Shown: positions 1 to 5,071 of the stretch, in pieces
Numbering within the stretch: the stretch's first letter is position 1
How the letters are laid out: every line of letters begins with the position of its first letter
Source: Bacteroidota bacterium
GTDB lineage: Bacteria > Bacteroidota > Bacteroidia > Bacteroidales > PUMT01
NCBI GenBank assembly: GCA_003556985.1
Contig: PWPZ01000207.1
Span: 1-5,071 of the forward strand
DNA length: 5,071 bases
Direction of reading: 5' to 3'
Position numbers and translations under genes: made by a program
The notes under the pieces: generated by a model
Told to the model about the DNA's origin: nothing
The model's database searches: none
Seen by the model: the letters and a program-made list of their open reading frames with translations, nothing else

Positions 1-1
1 A

Positions 2-88
2 GTCATATCCACCGGAGGCAGGGTTGTCTTTGCCGAAAACGGATCAATGAGCAAATACGATCATATAGTACTCAGGCTCAAATATTAG
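2..88 (+). CDS. C-terminal end of an unidentified protein (partial)
   Basis: The reading frame is open from base 2 to a TAG at 86-88 and gives 28 residues, beginning VISTGGRVVFAENG and ending SKYDHIVLRLKY. The start of the gene lies outside the window. The end has alternating hydrophobic residues (HIVLRLKY) and a terminal aromatic residue, as in a final beta-strand of an exported or outer-membrane protein, but 28 residues are too few to assign a family. This frame was preferred because the other two plus frames give either an early stop or an arginine/cysteine-rich, non-protein-like translation. The gene converges on the DUF2147 gene (stop at 271), and a small GC-rich hairpin with a T-run follows 13 bp after its stop. 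I do not recognise the protein. Confidence 0.5.
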   Translation, partial: VISTGGRVVFAENGSMSKYDHIVLRLKY

Positions 89-270
89 CATTATCATTCA
101 CTGACCGCCCCGGCCGGTTTTAATCATTACTGCCCTTTCTCATTAAAATGGCAGGAGGCCAGGGCAACCACTACCAGTCAGCCGGTAAGATTTGGGCCAA
201 AACGCCCGGGCGCTTGAATGCAGAAAAACAATTAGTCCCCGTTCGCAGACAAAATAATTTCCCTGCCAGA
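89..270. other. convergent intergenic region
   Basis: This 182-bp gap separates the stop of the plus-strand partial gene from the stop of the minus-strand DUF2147 gene. Besides the hairpin at 102-121 it contains a perfect 10-bp palindrome, CGCCCGGGCG, at 203-212. Read on the minus strand, the palindrome is followed directly by TTTT, about 58 nt past the DUF2147 stop. As RNA it could form only a 3-bp stem with a 4-nt loop, so it is at best a weak terminator for that gene. Frames open through this stretch on both strands are low-complexity shadows with no recognisable protein. Confidence 0.5.
102..121 (+). terminator. possible short intrinsic terminator after the partial gene
   Basis: ACCG at 104-107 pairs with CGGT at 115-118 across a 7-nt GC-rich loop, with one extra G-T pair possible outside. 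Four T residues (118-121) overlap and follow the 3' arm. It lies 13 bp after the stop at 88, in the convergent gap before the DUF2147 gene, which is where a terminator would be expected. The stem is only 4-5 bp and the T-run is short, so the call is weak. Confidence 0.3.
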
Positions 271-726
271 TTATTTTCGGAGTTCTTTTTCCCGTGTCCA
301 CTCGGTTTCCCTGCCAAGGAACCGCATGCCGAGAACAAAGCCTTTGAGTTTAAGAGTGTTGTTCCCGTCAAGCCACATATAGCAATCGTAAGTTCTTCCG
401 TTGGAAGGATCATAGATAGTTCCCTCTGTCCACTCTCTTTCGGAGGAATCATATATGAAGTCCTTAAGAATTTCCAGACCCATAAGCCGTCGGTTTCTCA
501 GGGAGCGGTCGGGATTATTGTTATCGCGTTTAACGGAGCCATCATCTTCAAGGGGCTCGTCCAGCCATACCAACTTTCCATGAAATTTACCGCCGGAAGT
601 CCGGTAAATCTCAATCTGTGAATCCCGGTCGGCTGTAAGCCAAAAGCCAACGATATTTTCGGCCTGGGCAAAAAGACCGTTGCCTGTCAGAATAAGGACA
701 CAGGTTATTAATGTCAGATTTCTCAT
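271..726 (-). CDS. DUF2147-type exported protein
   Basis: This 151-residue protein begins with a Sec signal peptide: positively charged MRN, a hydrophobic core at about residues 4-19, and a likely cut after FAQA (residue 22). The mature part has the pattern I associate with DUF2147: GFWLT at 27-31, a QIEIYR strand at 37-42, GKFHGKLVWL at 46-55, NPDRSLRNRRLMGL at 71-84, GTIYDPSNGRTYDC at 102-115, and the closing GRETEWTR at 138-145. The family is small, exported and widespread in Bacteroidota and Proteobacteria, and its function is unknown. The length is normal for the family, so the gene looks intact. Cys9 lies too early in the signal to be a lipobox cysteine, so the protein is probably soluble in the periplasm. 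The ATG at 726 is preceded by an A/T-rich stretch without a Shine-Dalgarno sequence, as is common in Bacteroidota. The gene lies 145 bp downstream of lepA on the same strand. A link to translation is not implied. Confidence 0.88.
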   Translation of the reverse strand: MRNLTLITCVLILTGNGLFAQAENIVGFWLTADRDSQIEIYRTSGGKFHGKLVWLDEPLEDDGSVKRDNNNPDRSLRNRRLMGLEILKDFIYDSSEREWTEGTIYDPSNGRTYDCYMWLDGNNTLKLKGFVLGMRFLGRETEWTREKELRK

Positions 727-871
727 ATTGAAATAATTTAGATTTTCATAAGGGTAACTGCCTTTATCCCGGTCAATCCAATTTATAAGTTGACATAAAT
801 ATATAATATTTTACGAAAGATCCCCGGAGAATGCGCTTTTTGACTGTCCGGATGCTTTACAAGATTGCAGA
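727..871. other. intergenic region between lepA and the DUF2147 gene
   Basis: This is 145 bp of AT-rich DNA between two minus-strand genes. Read on the minus strand, an imperfect inverted repeat (ATCCGGA and TCCGGGGAT, about 18 nt apart) follows the lepA stop. It has no T-run, so it is not a convincing terminator. No full Bacteroidetes promoter was found for the DUF2147 gene; the nearest match, TATATTTA, lacks the final G and has no TTTG at the right distance upstream. Confidence 0.5.
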
Positions 872-2662
872 TCAGGAATCAAGCTTAAGCACTGCCAGGA
901 ATGCCTGCTGGGGCACTTCAACATTTCCAACCTGTCTCATCCTTTTTTTCCCTTTTTTCTGTTTTTCGAGCAGTTTTCGTTTCCTGGTAATATCGCCCCC
1001 GTAACATTTTGCAGTTACATCCTTGCGCAGAGCTTTAACTGTTTCCCGGGCAATAATCTTGGCGCCTATTGCTGCCTGAATGGCAATGTCAAATTGTTGT
1101 CTTGGAATCAGCTCCTTTAGCTTGGTGCACATCTTTTTTCCGAATTCATAGGCATTATCGCGGTGAGAAAGGCTTGAAAGAGCATCGACAGATTCTCCGT
1201 TAAGGAGAATATCCAGCCTTACCAGGTTAGATGGTTTGTAGCCGGACTGATAATAATCGAAGGAGGCATAGCCTTTGGAAATACTTTTGAGCTTGTCATA
1301 AAAATCAAAAACTATTTCACCAAGGGGCATTTCAAAGGTAAGCTCAACCCTGTCGCTGGTAAGATAATTCTGGCTTTTTAAAATCCCCCTCTTACCTATA
1401 CATAAATTCATTACCGGTCCGACGAACTCCGACTTGGAAATAATCTGAGCAGTGATGTATGGTTCCTCAATATGATCAAGAAGATTCGGTCCGGGCATTT
1501 CAAAGGGGTTATGGACTTCTATGACCTCATCTTTTTTGGTATATGCCTTGTAGGAAACATTTGGCACGGTGGAAATAACACCGATATCAAATTCCCTGTC
1601 AAGCCTTTCCTGCACAATCTCCATATGAAGCATACCAAGAAATCCGCACCGGAACCCAAAGCCAAGTGCAACCGATGATTCAGGCTCAAAGGTTAGCGAT
1701 GCATCGTTGAGTTGCAGCTTTTCAATTGAAGACCTCAGTTCCTCATATTCATCGGGATCGATGGGATAGAGACCCGCAAAAACCATGGGTTTTACATTTT
1801 CAAAACCTGCAATTGCCTTGCTGCAGGGTCTGTCAACATGGGTTATGGTATCTCCAACCCTGACTTCCCGGGAAGTTTTGACACCCGATATGATGTATCC
1901 GACATCACCTGCACTTAATTCATTTCTGGGATGCTGGGTCAGCTTGAGAACACCTATCTCATCGGCCTGATATTCCTTGCCGGTCGAAACAAACTTCACC
2001 CATTCATTAGTCTTAATTTTTCCGTTAATAATTCGAAAATAGGCGATTATTCCCCTGAAAGGGTTGAATACCGAATCAAATATCAATGCCTGAAGAGGAG
2101 CCTCAGGGTCGCCCTCTGGCGGAGGTATTCGCAATATCAGCCTCTCCAGAATTTTTTCAATCCCAATGCCTGTTTTACCGCTGGCTTCAATAATATCTTC
2201 TATATCACAGCCAATAAGATCTAATATCTGATCCTTCACATCATCAGGATTGGCGGCATCCAGATCCATTTTATTCAGAACGGGGATGATCTCCAGATCA
2301 TGTTCTATTGCAAGGTAAAGATTGGATATGGTCTGTGCCTGGATCCCCTGAGTAGCATCAACAATTAACAGCGCGCCTTCACAGGACGCAATTGAACGGG
2401 AAACTTCATAGGAGAAGTCAACATGTCCGGGAGTATCAATCAGGTTAAGCTTATATTTATCCCCCTTATAGATATAATCCATCTGAATGGCATGCGACTT
2501 AATGGTGATACCCCTTTCCCTTTCAAGGTCCATGCTGTCCAGCACCTGTTCCCTGGCATCACGGGCCGAAACGGTATTGGTCATTTCAAGCAGCCGGTCG
2601 GCCAGGGTGCTTTTCCCATGGTCAATATGAGCTATTATGCAAAAATTTCTTGTATACTGCAC
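872..2662 (-). CDS. lepA: translation elongation factor 4 (LepA), ribosome-associated GTPase
   Basis: LepA/EF4 is a cytoplasmic GTPase related to EF-G that binds ribosomes. It has been linked to back-translocation and to 30S subunit biogenesis. From the GTG at 2662 the protein has 596 residues, close to the family norm of about 600. The G domain is complete: P-loop AHIDHGKST (11-19), switch I ERERGITIKS (47-56), DTPGH (76-80), NKMD (130-133) and ASGKTG (160-165). Next come the beta-barrel domain, the EF-G-like region with GFGFRCGFLGMLHME (334-348), and the LepA-specific C-terminal domain ending in RKDVTAKCYGGD (546-557), a lysine-rich stretch and VPQQAFLAVLKLDS. An in-frame TTG at 2704 would add 14 residues (to 610), but GTG gives MQYTRNFCIIAHIDHGKST, the usual family beginning. 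An in-frame stop at 2717-2719 bounds the frame, and no in-frame ATG precedes the P-loop. No Shine-Dalgarno sequence is visible. The sequence is very like Bacteroides LepA and shows no missing key residue. Confidence 0.97.
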   Translation of the reverse strand: MQYTRNFCIIAHIDHGKSTLADRLLEMTNTVSARDAREQVLDSMDLERERGITIKSHAIQMDYIYKGDKYKLNLIDTPGHVDFSYEVSRSIASCEGALLIVDATQGIQAQTISNLYLAIEHDLEIIPVLNKMDLDAANPDDVKDQILDLIGCDIEDIIEASGKTGIGIEKILERLILRIPPPEGDPEAPLQALIFDSVFNPFRGIIAYFRIINGKIKTNEWVKFVSTGKEYQADEIGVLKLTQHPRNELSAGDVGYIISGVKTSREVRVGDTITHVDRPCSKAIAGFENVKPMVFAGLYPIDPDEYEELRSSIEKLQLNDASLTFEPESSVALGFGFRCGFLGMLHMEIVQERLDREFDIGVISTVPNVSYKAYTKKDEVIEVHNPFEMPGPNLLDHIEEPYITAQIISKSEFVGPVMNLCIGKRGILKSQNYLTSDRVELTFEMPLGEIVFDFYDKLKSISKGYASFDYYQSGYKPSNLVRLDILLNGESVDALSSLSHRDNAYEFGKKMCTKLKELIPRQQFDIAIQAAIGAKIIARETVKALRKDVTAKCYGGDITRKRKLLEKQKKGKKRMRQVGNVEVPQQAFLAVLKLDS

Positions 2663-2850
2663 CAGAATTTTTTTAATTATCAGTCTTAAGTGCCATAAGC
2701 ACAATTTATATCCAATTCACAACCTGGCAGAACACAAAAATGGCTTATAGAAACCTGATTCTGCAATTGCTGAAATTGAGATACAAAGATACTTTTTTTG
2801 CTTCGATTTTTGAATGCCCCGGCGAAGAATCGGAGTGACAAAACCAGCCC
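2663..2850. other. intergenic region and leader upstream of lepA
   Basis: This gap separates the stop of the DUF4412-like gene from the GTG start of lepA. It holds the candidate -7 box at 2784-2791. It also holds a 7-codon mini-ORF (MALKTDN, ATG at 2696, TAA ending at 2673) that ends 10 nt before the lepA start in another frame. An inverted repeat, CTTCG (2801-2805) with CGAAG (2823-2827), follows the upstream gene, but on the minus strand it is followed by A residues rather than T residues, so it is not an intrinsic terminator. Confidence 0.5.
2784..2791 (-). promoter_or_regulatory. candidate Bacteroidetes -7 box upstream of lepA
   Basis: On the minus strand this reads TATCTTTG, a perfect match to the Bacteroidetes primary sigma -7 consensus TAnnTTTG. 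Transcription would start near 2777 and leave a leader of roughly 115 nt before the GTG of lepA. No TTTG (-33 box) lies 19-21 nt upstream, where the sequence is A-rich, so this could be chance. It is the only perfect -7 box I found in the 188-bp gap. Confidence 0.35.
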
Positions 2851-3648
2851 TTAATACAGTCCGGTCATCGATTCAGATAGTGGCATAGGTTGCCAGCCTG
2901 CAGGCACCATAAATGTTTCTTCCGGAACTTCAGTATATTCAACTCTTGTCGCTTCGGTCACACTAACACTTCCATCCTCATGCAATTCGATGGTTTTCAG
3001 GGGGAGCCCCTGTTTAAGGAGATGGATATATTGCCGGGAAGACCGGTAATCCTGGAATATGAGGCCCCATGTCATTTCATCGGAAAACGCGCGGAATTTC
3101 TCAAAATCATATTGCTCTTCAAGGCTGATATCACGGGCCAGCCAGAGTTCCTCCACCCTGATCCCGTCAACATATACCACATACTGATCAACTGTATAAC
3201 CGAGCATCCGGTCCCGGGCACCGGTCATAACTATATCAACCGGCAGTTCTCCGATAAAAGATATGCCGGCATCTGCCTGCTTGATTTCCATTTTTAGATC
3301 TTCATACAATGCTTCCAGGTAGGGGCGGTTCAACTCGTCTGCATGCCGTATTTCTTCTTCTAGGTAAACAATGGCATAAGCCATCATTTCCTCCAGGTAT
3401 TCGGAAGGAGTGCCATCCCAGTAGTTTTCTCCCGGGGTATTCAGAACGGTGAGTTTCCATTGGTTCAGATCAAAGATTAACTGCTGTTCCTGATCGACCG
3501 ACTTTATCATGTTATCCTTTATATAAAGGGTGCTTTCCAGGGTGATATCTGTATCCTTACCACTGGTCCTCTCAGTAATTATCCAGCCGGAATTTGAATA
3601 GGACACCGGCGGAAGTATCAGCAAAAAAAGCAGAATCAATTTGATCAT
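2851..3648 (-). CDS. DUF4412-like exported protein of unknown function
   Basis: From the ATG at 3648 the protein has 265 residues. An in-frame GTG at 3663 would add MHKLV, but the ATG gives a cleaner signal peptide: MIK, a hydrophobic core at residues 4-15, and a cut near S18. There is no lipobox cysteine, so a soluble periplasmic protein is likely. The mature part starts with beta-strand-rich sequence including LYIKDNMIKSV (41-51), LIFDLNQWKLTVLN (57-70) and YW at 76-77. A charged helical stretch follows at about 80-127. Then comes the segment VDQYVVYVDGIRVEELWLAR (153-172), and near the end PEETFMVPAGWQPMPL (242-257). This order (a strand describing a bound-state record, a helical insert, a 'DGxxxEExWLARD' segment, and a final PxxxFxVPAGW) resembles DUF4412, a family of small exported Bacteroidota proteins that may share a LolA-like fold. 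The family call is from memory and the function is unknown. The gene lies between the DUF4837 gene (about 104 bp upstream) and lepA. Confidence 0.72.
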   Translation of the reverse strand: MIKLILLFLLILPPVSYSNSGWIITERTSGKDTDITLESTLYIKDNMIKSVDQEQQLIFDLNQWKLTVLNTPGENYWDGTPSEYLEEMMAYAIVYLEEEIRHADELNRPYLEALYEDLKMEIKQADAGISFIGELPVDIVMTGARDRMLGYTVDQYVVYVDGIRVEELWLARDISLEEQYDFEKFRAFSDEMTWGLIFQDYRSSRQYIHLLKQGLPLKTIELHEDGSVSVTEATRVEYTEVPEETFMVPAGWQPMPLSESMTGLY

Positions 3649-3752
3649 AACCAATTTGTGCACTATCAGATTTTTGTGCCGCTAAAAAATAATCTGTCAT
3701 TGTATTAACCCGGATTCATTAAAAGACATGCATAACCAGGTTCCCTCATATC
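3649..3752. other. intergenic region between the DUF4837 and DUF4412-like genes
   Basis: This is about 104 bp of AT-rich DNA between two minus-strand genes. On the minus strand TATTTTTT matches the -7 consensus except for the last base, and no TTTG is found at the right distance upstream. I see no convincing terminator. Co-transcription of the two genes is therefore possible but not shown. Confidence 0.4.
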
Positions 3753-4757
3753 TTATTCCTTTACTTCCAGTGTATTTATAATCCCTTCAACCTGCCTAAG
3801 TAAATTACGTTTCCTTTCACCAGGGGCAAATACAAAACCCTCTACTGTGATAACCCTGTTCCTCGGCTCATCAAGAGTAGTGAGGCTAATAAACGGCCCT
3901 CCCATAAAATCATTCTGAACTTTCCACAAGCCTCTCAGCTGGGCAAAGTACCGGCCATTATCCATGAATTCTTCAAATTGAGGGAATGCTTCCATTTCGG
4001 TGGTCATGTAAGAACCAACCGTAGGACCCGGGACATACTGCCTGAGAAATTCATTTCTTTTATTGACTATAAAATCCGGAGTGAAAGTTTCTGGATCGCG
4101 GTAGTCATACTGATATACAAACACCCCCTGAATCCTCTCCTGTGCGGAGGGATTAAACCCGATCCACGCAAAATCGGTGGTATCAACATTAATTTCGTAT
4201 CCGGGAGGAAAAACCAGTGACAAATCAAAGCTTTCATTTAAATGCTGCCTTATGGAGCCTTGCTCGTAACGGCGGTTATATTCTTTGACCCGTGAAAGTT
4301 CTGCGTCATGTAGCTCTTGAATGATCCTGTCTTCCTGGTTCTCTAAAAAAGAATGCAGACTCTCGGTATCGGGAGCATTTATTTCAAGGAAGAGCTGCGG
4401 CTTGGCAAAAACATTCCTCCTCACGCTCATAGTGGTTTCAGAATATCTGCTTGAGATATTCACCTGTACTATATTTCGATGCGTTTTAAAAATATTGGTA
4501 AAAGAAGCATGTCCAATCTGTACAATATCGAACATTGGTTCCCGCTGTGGTAAGGCAGGATGGGGAGTGTTCAGCATTCTGCCAAGTTGCCTTCCGGCTT
4601 CAGATTCCCATACCGGCAGATTAACCACAACCACTACCTGACCGGCTGTACCGGTAACATTTGGCATAAGAGGTGTCCTTTCTCCGCAGGCGCTCAGAAA
4701 AACAACCGCAGCGAAAAAAAGTGAAAATAAAATATTCTTAAGAGTTACAGGGTTCAT
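3753..4757 (-). CDS. DUF4837-type lipoprotein
   Basis: This 334-residue protein has a lipoprotein signal: a hydrophobic stretch at about residues 9-21 and the lipobox LSAC at 21-24, with Cys24 as the lipidation site. GERTPLMP follows, a short flexible linker with no obvious Lol-avoidance signal. The mature domain shows the pattern I associate with DUF4837: GQVVVVVNLPVWESEAG (39-55), the LPQREPMFD block (69-77), and KTHRNIVQVNIS (91-102). A charged helical stretch rich in Glu and Arg follows at about 130-165, and the second half is beta-rich, with FAWIGF near 191-196. DUF4837 is largely confined to Bacteroidota. It is thought to be an envelope lipoprotein and its function is unknown. The length fits the family and no damage is seen. 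The ATG at 4757 has no Shine-Dalgarno sequence. The gene is the most upstream of the four co-directional genes, and its 5' side faces the IS110 element, which may have displaced its native promoter. Confidence 0.85.
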   Translation of the reverse strand: MNPVTLKNILFSLFFAAVVFLSACGERTPLMPNVTGTAGQVVVVVNLPVWESEAGRQLGRMLNTPHPALPQREPMFDIVQIGHASFTNIFKTHRNIVQVNISSRYSETTMSVRRNVFAKPQLFLEINAPDTESLHSFLENQEDRIIQELHDAELSRVKEYNRRYEQGSIRQHLNESFDLSLVFPPGYEINVDTTDFAWIGFNPSAQERIQGVFVYQYDYRDPETFTPDFIVNKRNEFLRQYVPGPTVGSYMTTEMEAFPQFEEFMDNGRYFAQLRGLWKVQNDFMGGPFISLTTLDEPRNRVITVEGFVFAPGERKRNLLRQVEGIINTLEVKE

Positions 4758-4855
4758 AAGTAAATTAATTAGCTGTTTAATATTTGTTAAAAAAGATCAG
4801 GGCGAATAAGCATTCCTCCCGGCTCCGAATTAAAACGGCAAAAAGGAATCACTGG

Positions 4856-4874
4856 TATAATAACAACTATTATA
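4856..4874. repeat. AT-only inverted repeat
   Basis: TATAATA at 4856-4862 and TATTATA at 4868-4874 are perfect inverted copies around a 5-nt spacer (acaac). The hairpin is all A-T, so it is weak. It sits at the transition from mixed-composition to very AT-rich DNA and could mark the neighbourhood of the element's left end, but nothing in the sequence proves that. Confidence 0.4.
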
Positions 4875-4879
4875 AAATA

Positions 4880-5022
4880 TTAAAAAATTTAACACATGCA
4901 GATTAATTATCAAATATACATGACAATTTTTAATTAACACACAGACGAATAAAAATCCAGCCCGTTGTCTTTAACTTTGCTTTACGTGCTCAAAGGCACA
5001 ATCAAATAAGCAAATTTTTTAA
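4880..5022 (+). ncRNA. candidate IS110 bridge RNA (structure-based guess)
   Basis: TTAAAAAATTT (4880-4890) is the perfect complement of AAATTTTTTAA (5012-5022) and could close a structure of about 143 nt, near the size reported for IS621-type bridge RNA. Inside it three hairpins can be drawn: TTAATTA/TAATTAA (4903-4909 with 4931-4937, 21-nt loop); AGACGA/TTGTCT (4943-4948 with 4965-4970, one G-T pair, 16-nt loop); and either CTTTG/CAAAG (4975-4979 with 4991-4995) or GTGC/GCAC (4986-4989 with 4996-4999). Bridge RNAs carry a 5' stem-loop, then a target-binding and a donor-binding loop, so the general plan fits. The stems are short and mostly A-T, as chance would also give in such DNA, and no guide sequences can be checked without the element's right end and target site. 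Confidence 0.2.
4972..4979 (+). promoter_or_regulatory. candidate Bacteroidetes -7 box upstream of the transposase gene
   Basis: TAACTTTG matches the -7 consensus TAnnTTTG perfectly and is followed by C. Transcription would begin near 4985-4988 and give a leader of about 50 nt that starts with the GTGC/GCAC hairpin. No TTTG is present 19-21 nt upstream, where the sequence is A-rich. In IS621-type elements the main promoter is formed at the joined ends of the circle, upstream of the bridge RNA; this box would instead serve the transposase mRNA alone. It may be chance. Confidence 0.3.
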
Positions 5023-5037
5023 CTTAATCTACTAAGT

Positions 5038-5071
5038 ATGAAAAAGACAAGCGGACTGGACGTACACAAAG
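5038..5071 (+). CDS. IS110-family transposase, N-terminal end (partial)
   Basis: The ATG at 5038 opens MKKTSGLDVHK and the window ends one base into the next codon. The G-[LI]-DVHK pattern within the first dozen residues is the hallmark of the N-terminal RuvC-like domain of IS110-family transposases (DEDD recombinases), and Asp8 would be the first of the four acidic catalytic residues. Known relatives continue with a Tnp domain of about 300-400 residues in total and a catalytic serine in the C-terminal half, none of which can be seen. The start is supported by its position at the beginning of the conserved motif. No Shine-Dalgarno sequence precedes it. Only 11 residues are visible, so completeness of the gene and membership of the IS110 or IS1111 group are unknown. 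Confidence 0.8.
   Translation, partial: MKKTSGLDVHK

Larger units (their letters stand above)
4758..5037. other. divergent intergenic region containing the left end of an IS110 element
   Basis: These 280 bp separate the starts of the DUF4837 gene (minus) and the transposase gene (plus). Positions 4801-4855 are of mixed composition; 4856-4960 and 5000-5037 are very AT-rich. No protein-like frame is present. The left boundary of the insertion element should lie in here, but IS110-group elements usually lack terminal inverted repeats and leave no clear target duplication, so it cannot be placed from one side. No clear promoter for the DUF4837 gene was found on the minus strand. Confidence 0.6.
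4860..5071 (+). mobile_element. IS110-family insertion sequence, left end (truncated by window; left boundary approximate)
   Basis: The call rests on the transposase start at 5038 and on the long AT-rich non-coding stretch before it. IS110-family elements move as a circle through a DEDD recombinase. In the IS110 group the non-coding left end is typically long and encodes the bridge RNA, whereas in the IS1111 group that RNA is near the right end. The arrangement here, at least 100 bp of non-coding DNA before the gene, suits the IS110 group, but the group cannot be settled without the rest of the protein and the right end. The start given is a guess made from base composition. Confidence 0.6.

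Noticed and set aside
148..621. A 157-codon plus-strand open frame.
   Set aside because: It lies mostly antisense to the well-supported DUF2147 gene, and its translation matches no family pattern.
790..807. TTGACA (790-795) and TATAAT (802-807) on the plus strand, both perfect sigma-70 hexamers.
   Set aside because: The spacing is 6 bp instead of about 17, no plus-strand gene follows, and the host uses Bacteroidetes-type promoters. They arise from AT-rich intergenic DNA.
2663..2704. A TTG start at 2704 that would extend LepA to 610 residues.
   Set aside because: The 14 extra residues are not seen in the family, while GTG at 2662 gives the conserved beginning and normal length.
2801..2832. 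An inverted repeat (CTTCG/CGAAG and CGATT/AATCG) after the DUF4412-like gene, considered as a terminator.
   Set aside because: The loop is long, the two pairings exclude each other, and on the minus strand the repeat is followed by A residues rather than T residues.
2890..3297. A 135-codon plus-strand open frame.
   Set aside because: It is antisense to the DUF4412-like gene, which has a signal peptide and family-like motifs. The translation is His/Cys-rich and not protein-like.
4321..4641. A 106-codon plus-strand open frame with a hydrophobic middle.
   Set aside because: It is antisense to the DUF4837 gene; the hydrophobicity and the terminal threonine run reflect the opposite strand's valine-rich codons.
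1..5071. CRISPR arrays, tRNA genes, toxin-antitoxin pairs and phage genes.
   Set aside because: No regularly spaced repeats, cloverleaf-forming sequence or matching small gene pairs were seen on either strand.

Overview
The window looks like chromosomal DNA from a member of the Bacteroidota, probably class Bacteroidia. LepA matches the Bacteroides-type protein almost block for block. Three neighbouring genes resemble DUF2147, DUF4412 and DUF4837, and the last two are largely families of this phylum. Starts lack Shine-Dalgarno sequences, and two TAnnTTTG boxes of the Bacteroidetes -7 type occur in intergenic DNA. The family calls come from remembered motifs, because no database search was possible.

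Layout: positions 2-88 hold the last 28 codons of an unidentified plus-strand gene, followed by a small terminator-like hairpin. Four genes on the minus strand fill most of the rest. In transcription order (right to left) they are a DUF4837-type lipoprotein (4757-3753), a DUF4412-like exported protein (3648-2851), the translation GTPase LepA/EF4 (2662-872), and a DUF2147-type exported protein (726-271). The gaps of about 90 to 190 bp suggest a loose co-directional cluster rather than a tight operon, and lepA may have its own promoter at about 2784-2791. Only LepA has a known role. The other three carry export signals but no recognisable catalytic motif.

The most interesting part is the right edge. 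A plus-strand gene starts at 5038 with MKKTSGLDVHK, the usual beginning of an IS110-family transposase, including the first Asp of the RuvC-like DEDD site. The window ends 11 codons in. The AT-rich non-coding DNA in front of it is where IS110-group elements such as IS621 encode their bridge RNA, the guide that pairs with donor and target DNA. Here 4880-5022 can be drawn as an 11-bp long-range stem enclosing three hairpins. That is compatible with such an RNA but far from proof, because the stems are short and AT-rich and the right end of the element is missing. The left boundary of the element is not visible; it probably lies between the DUF4837 start (4757) and about 4900.

No tRNA, rRNA, CRISPR array or defence gene was seen.
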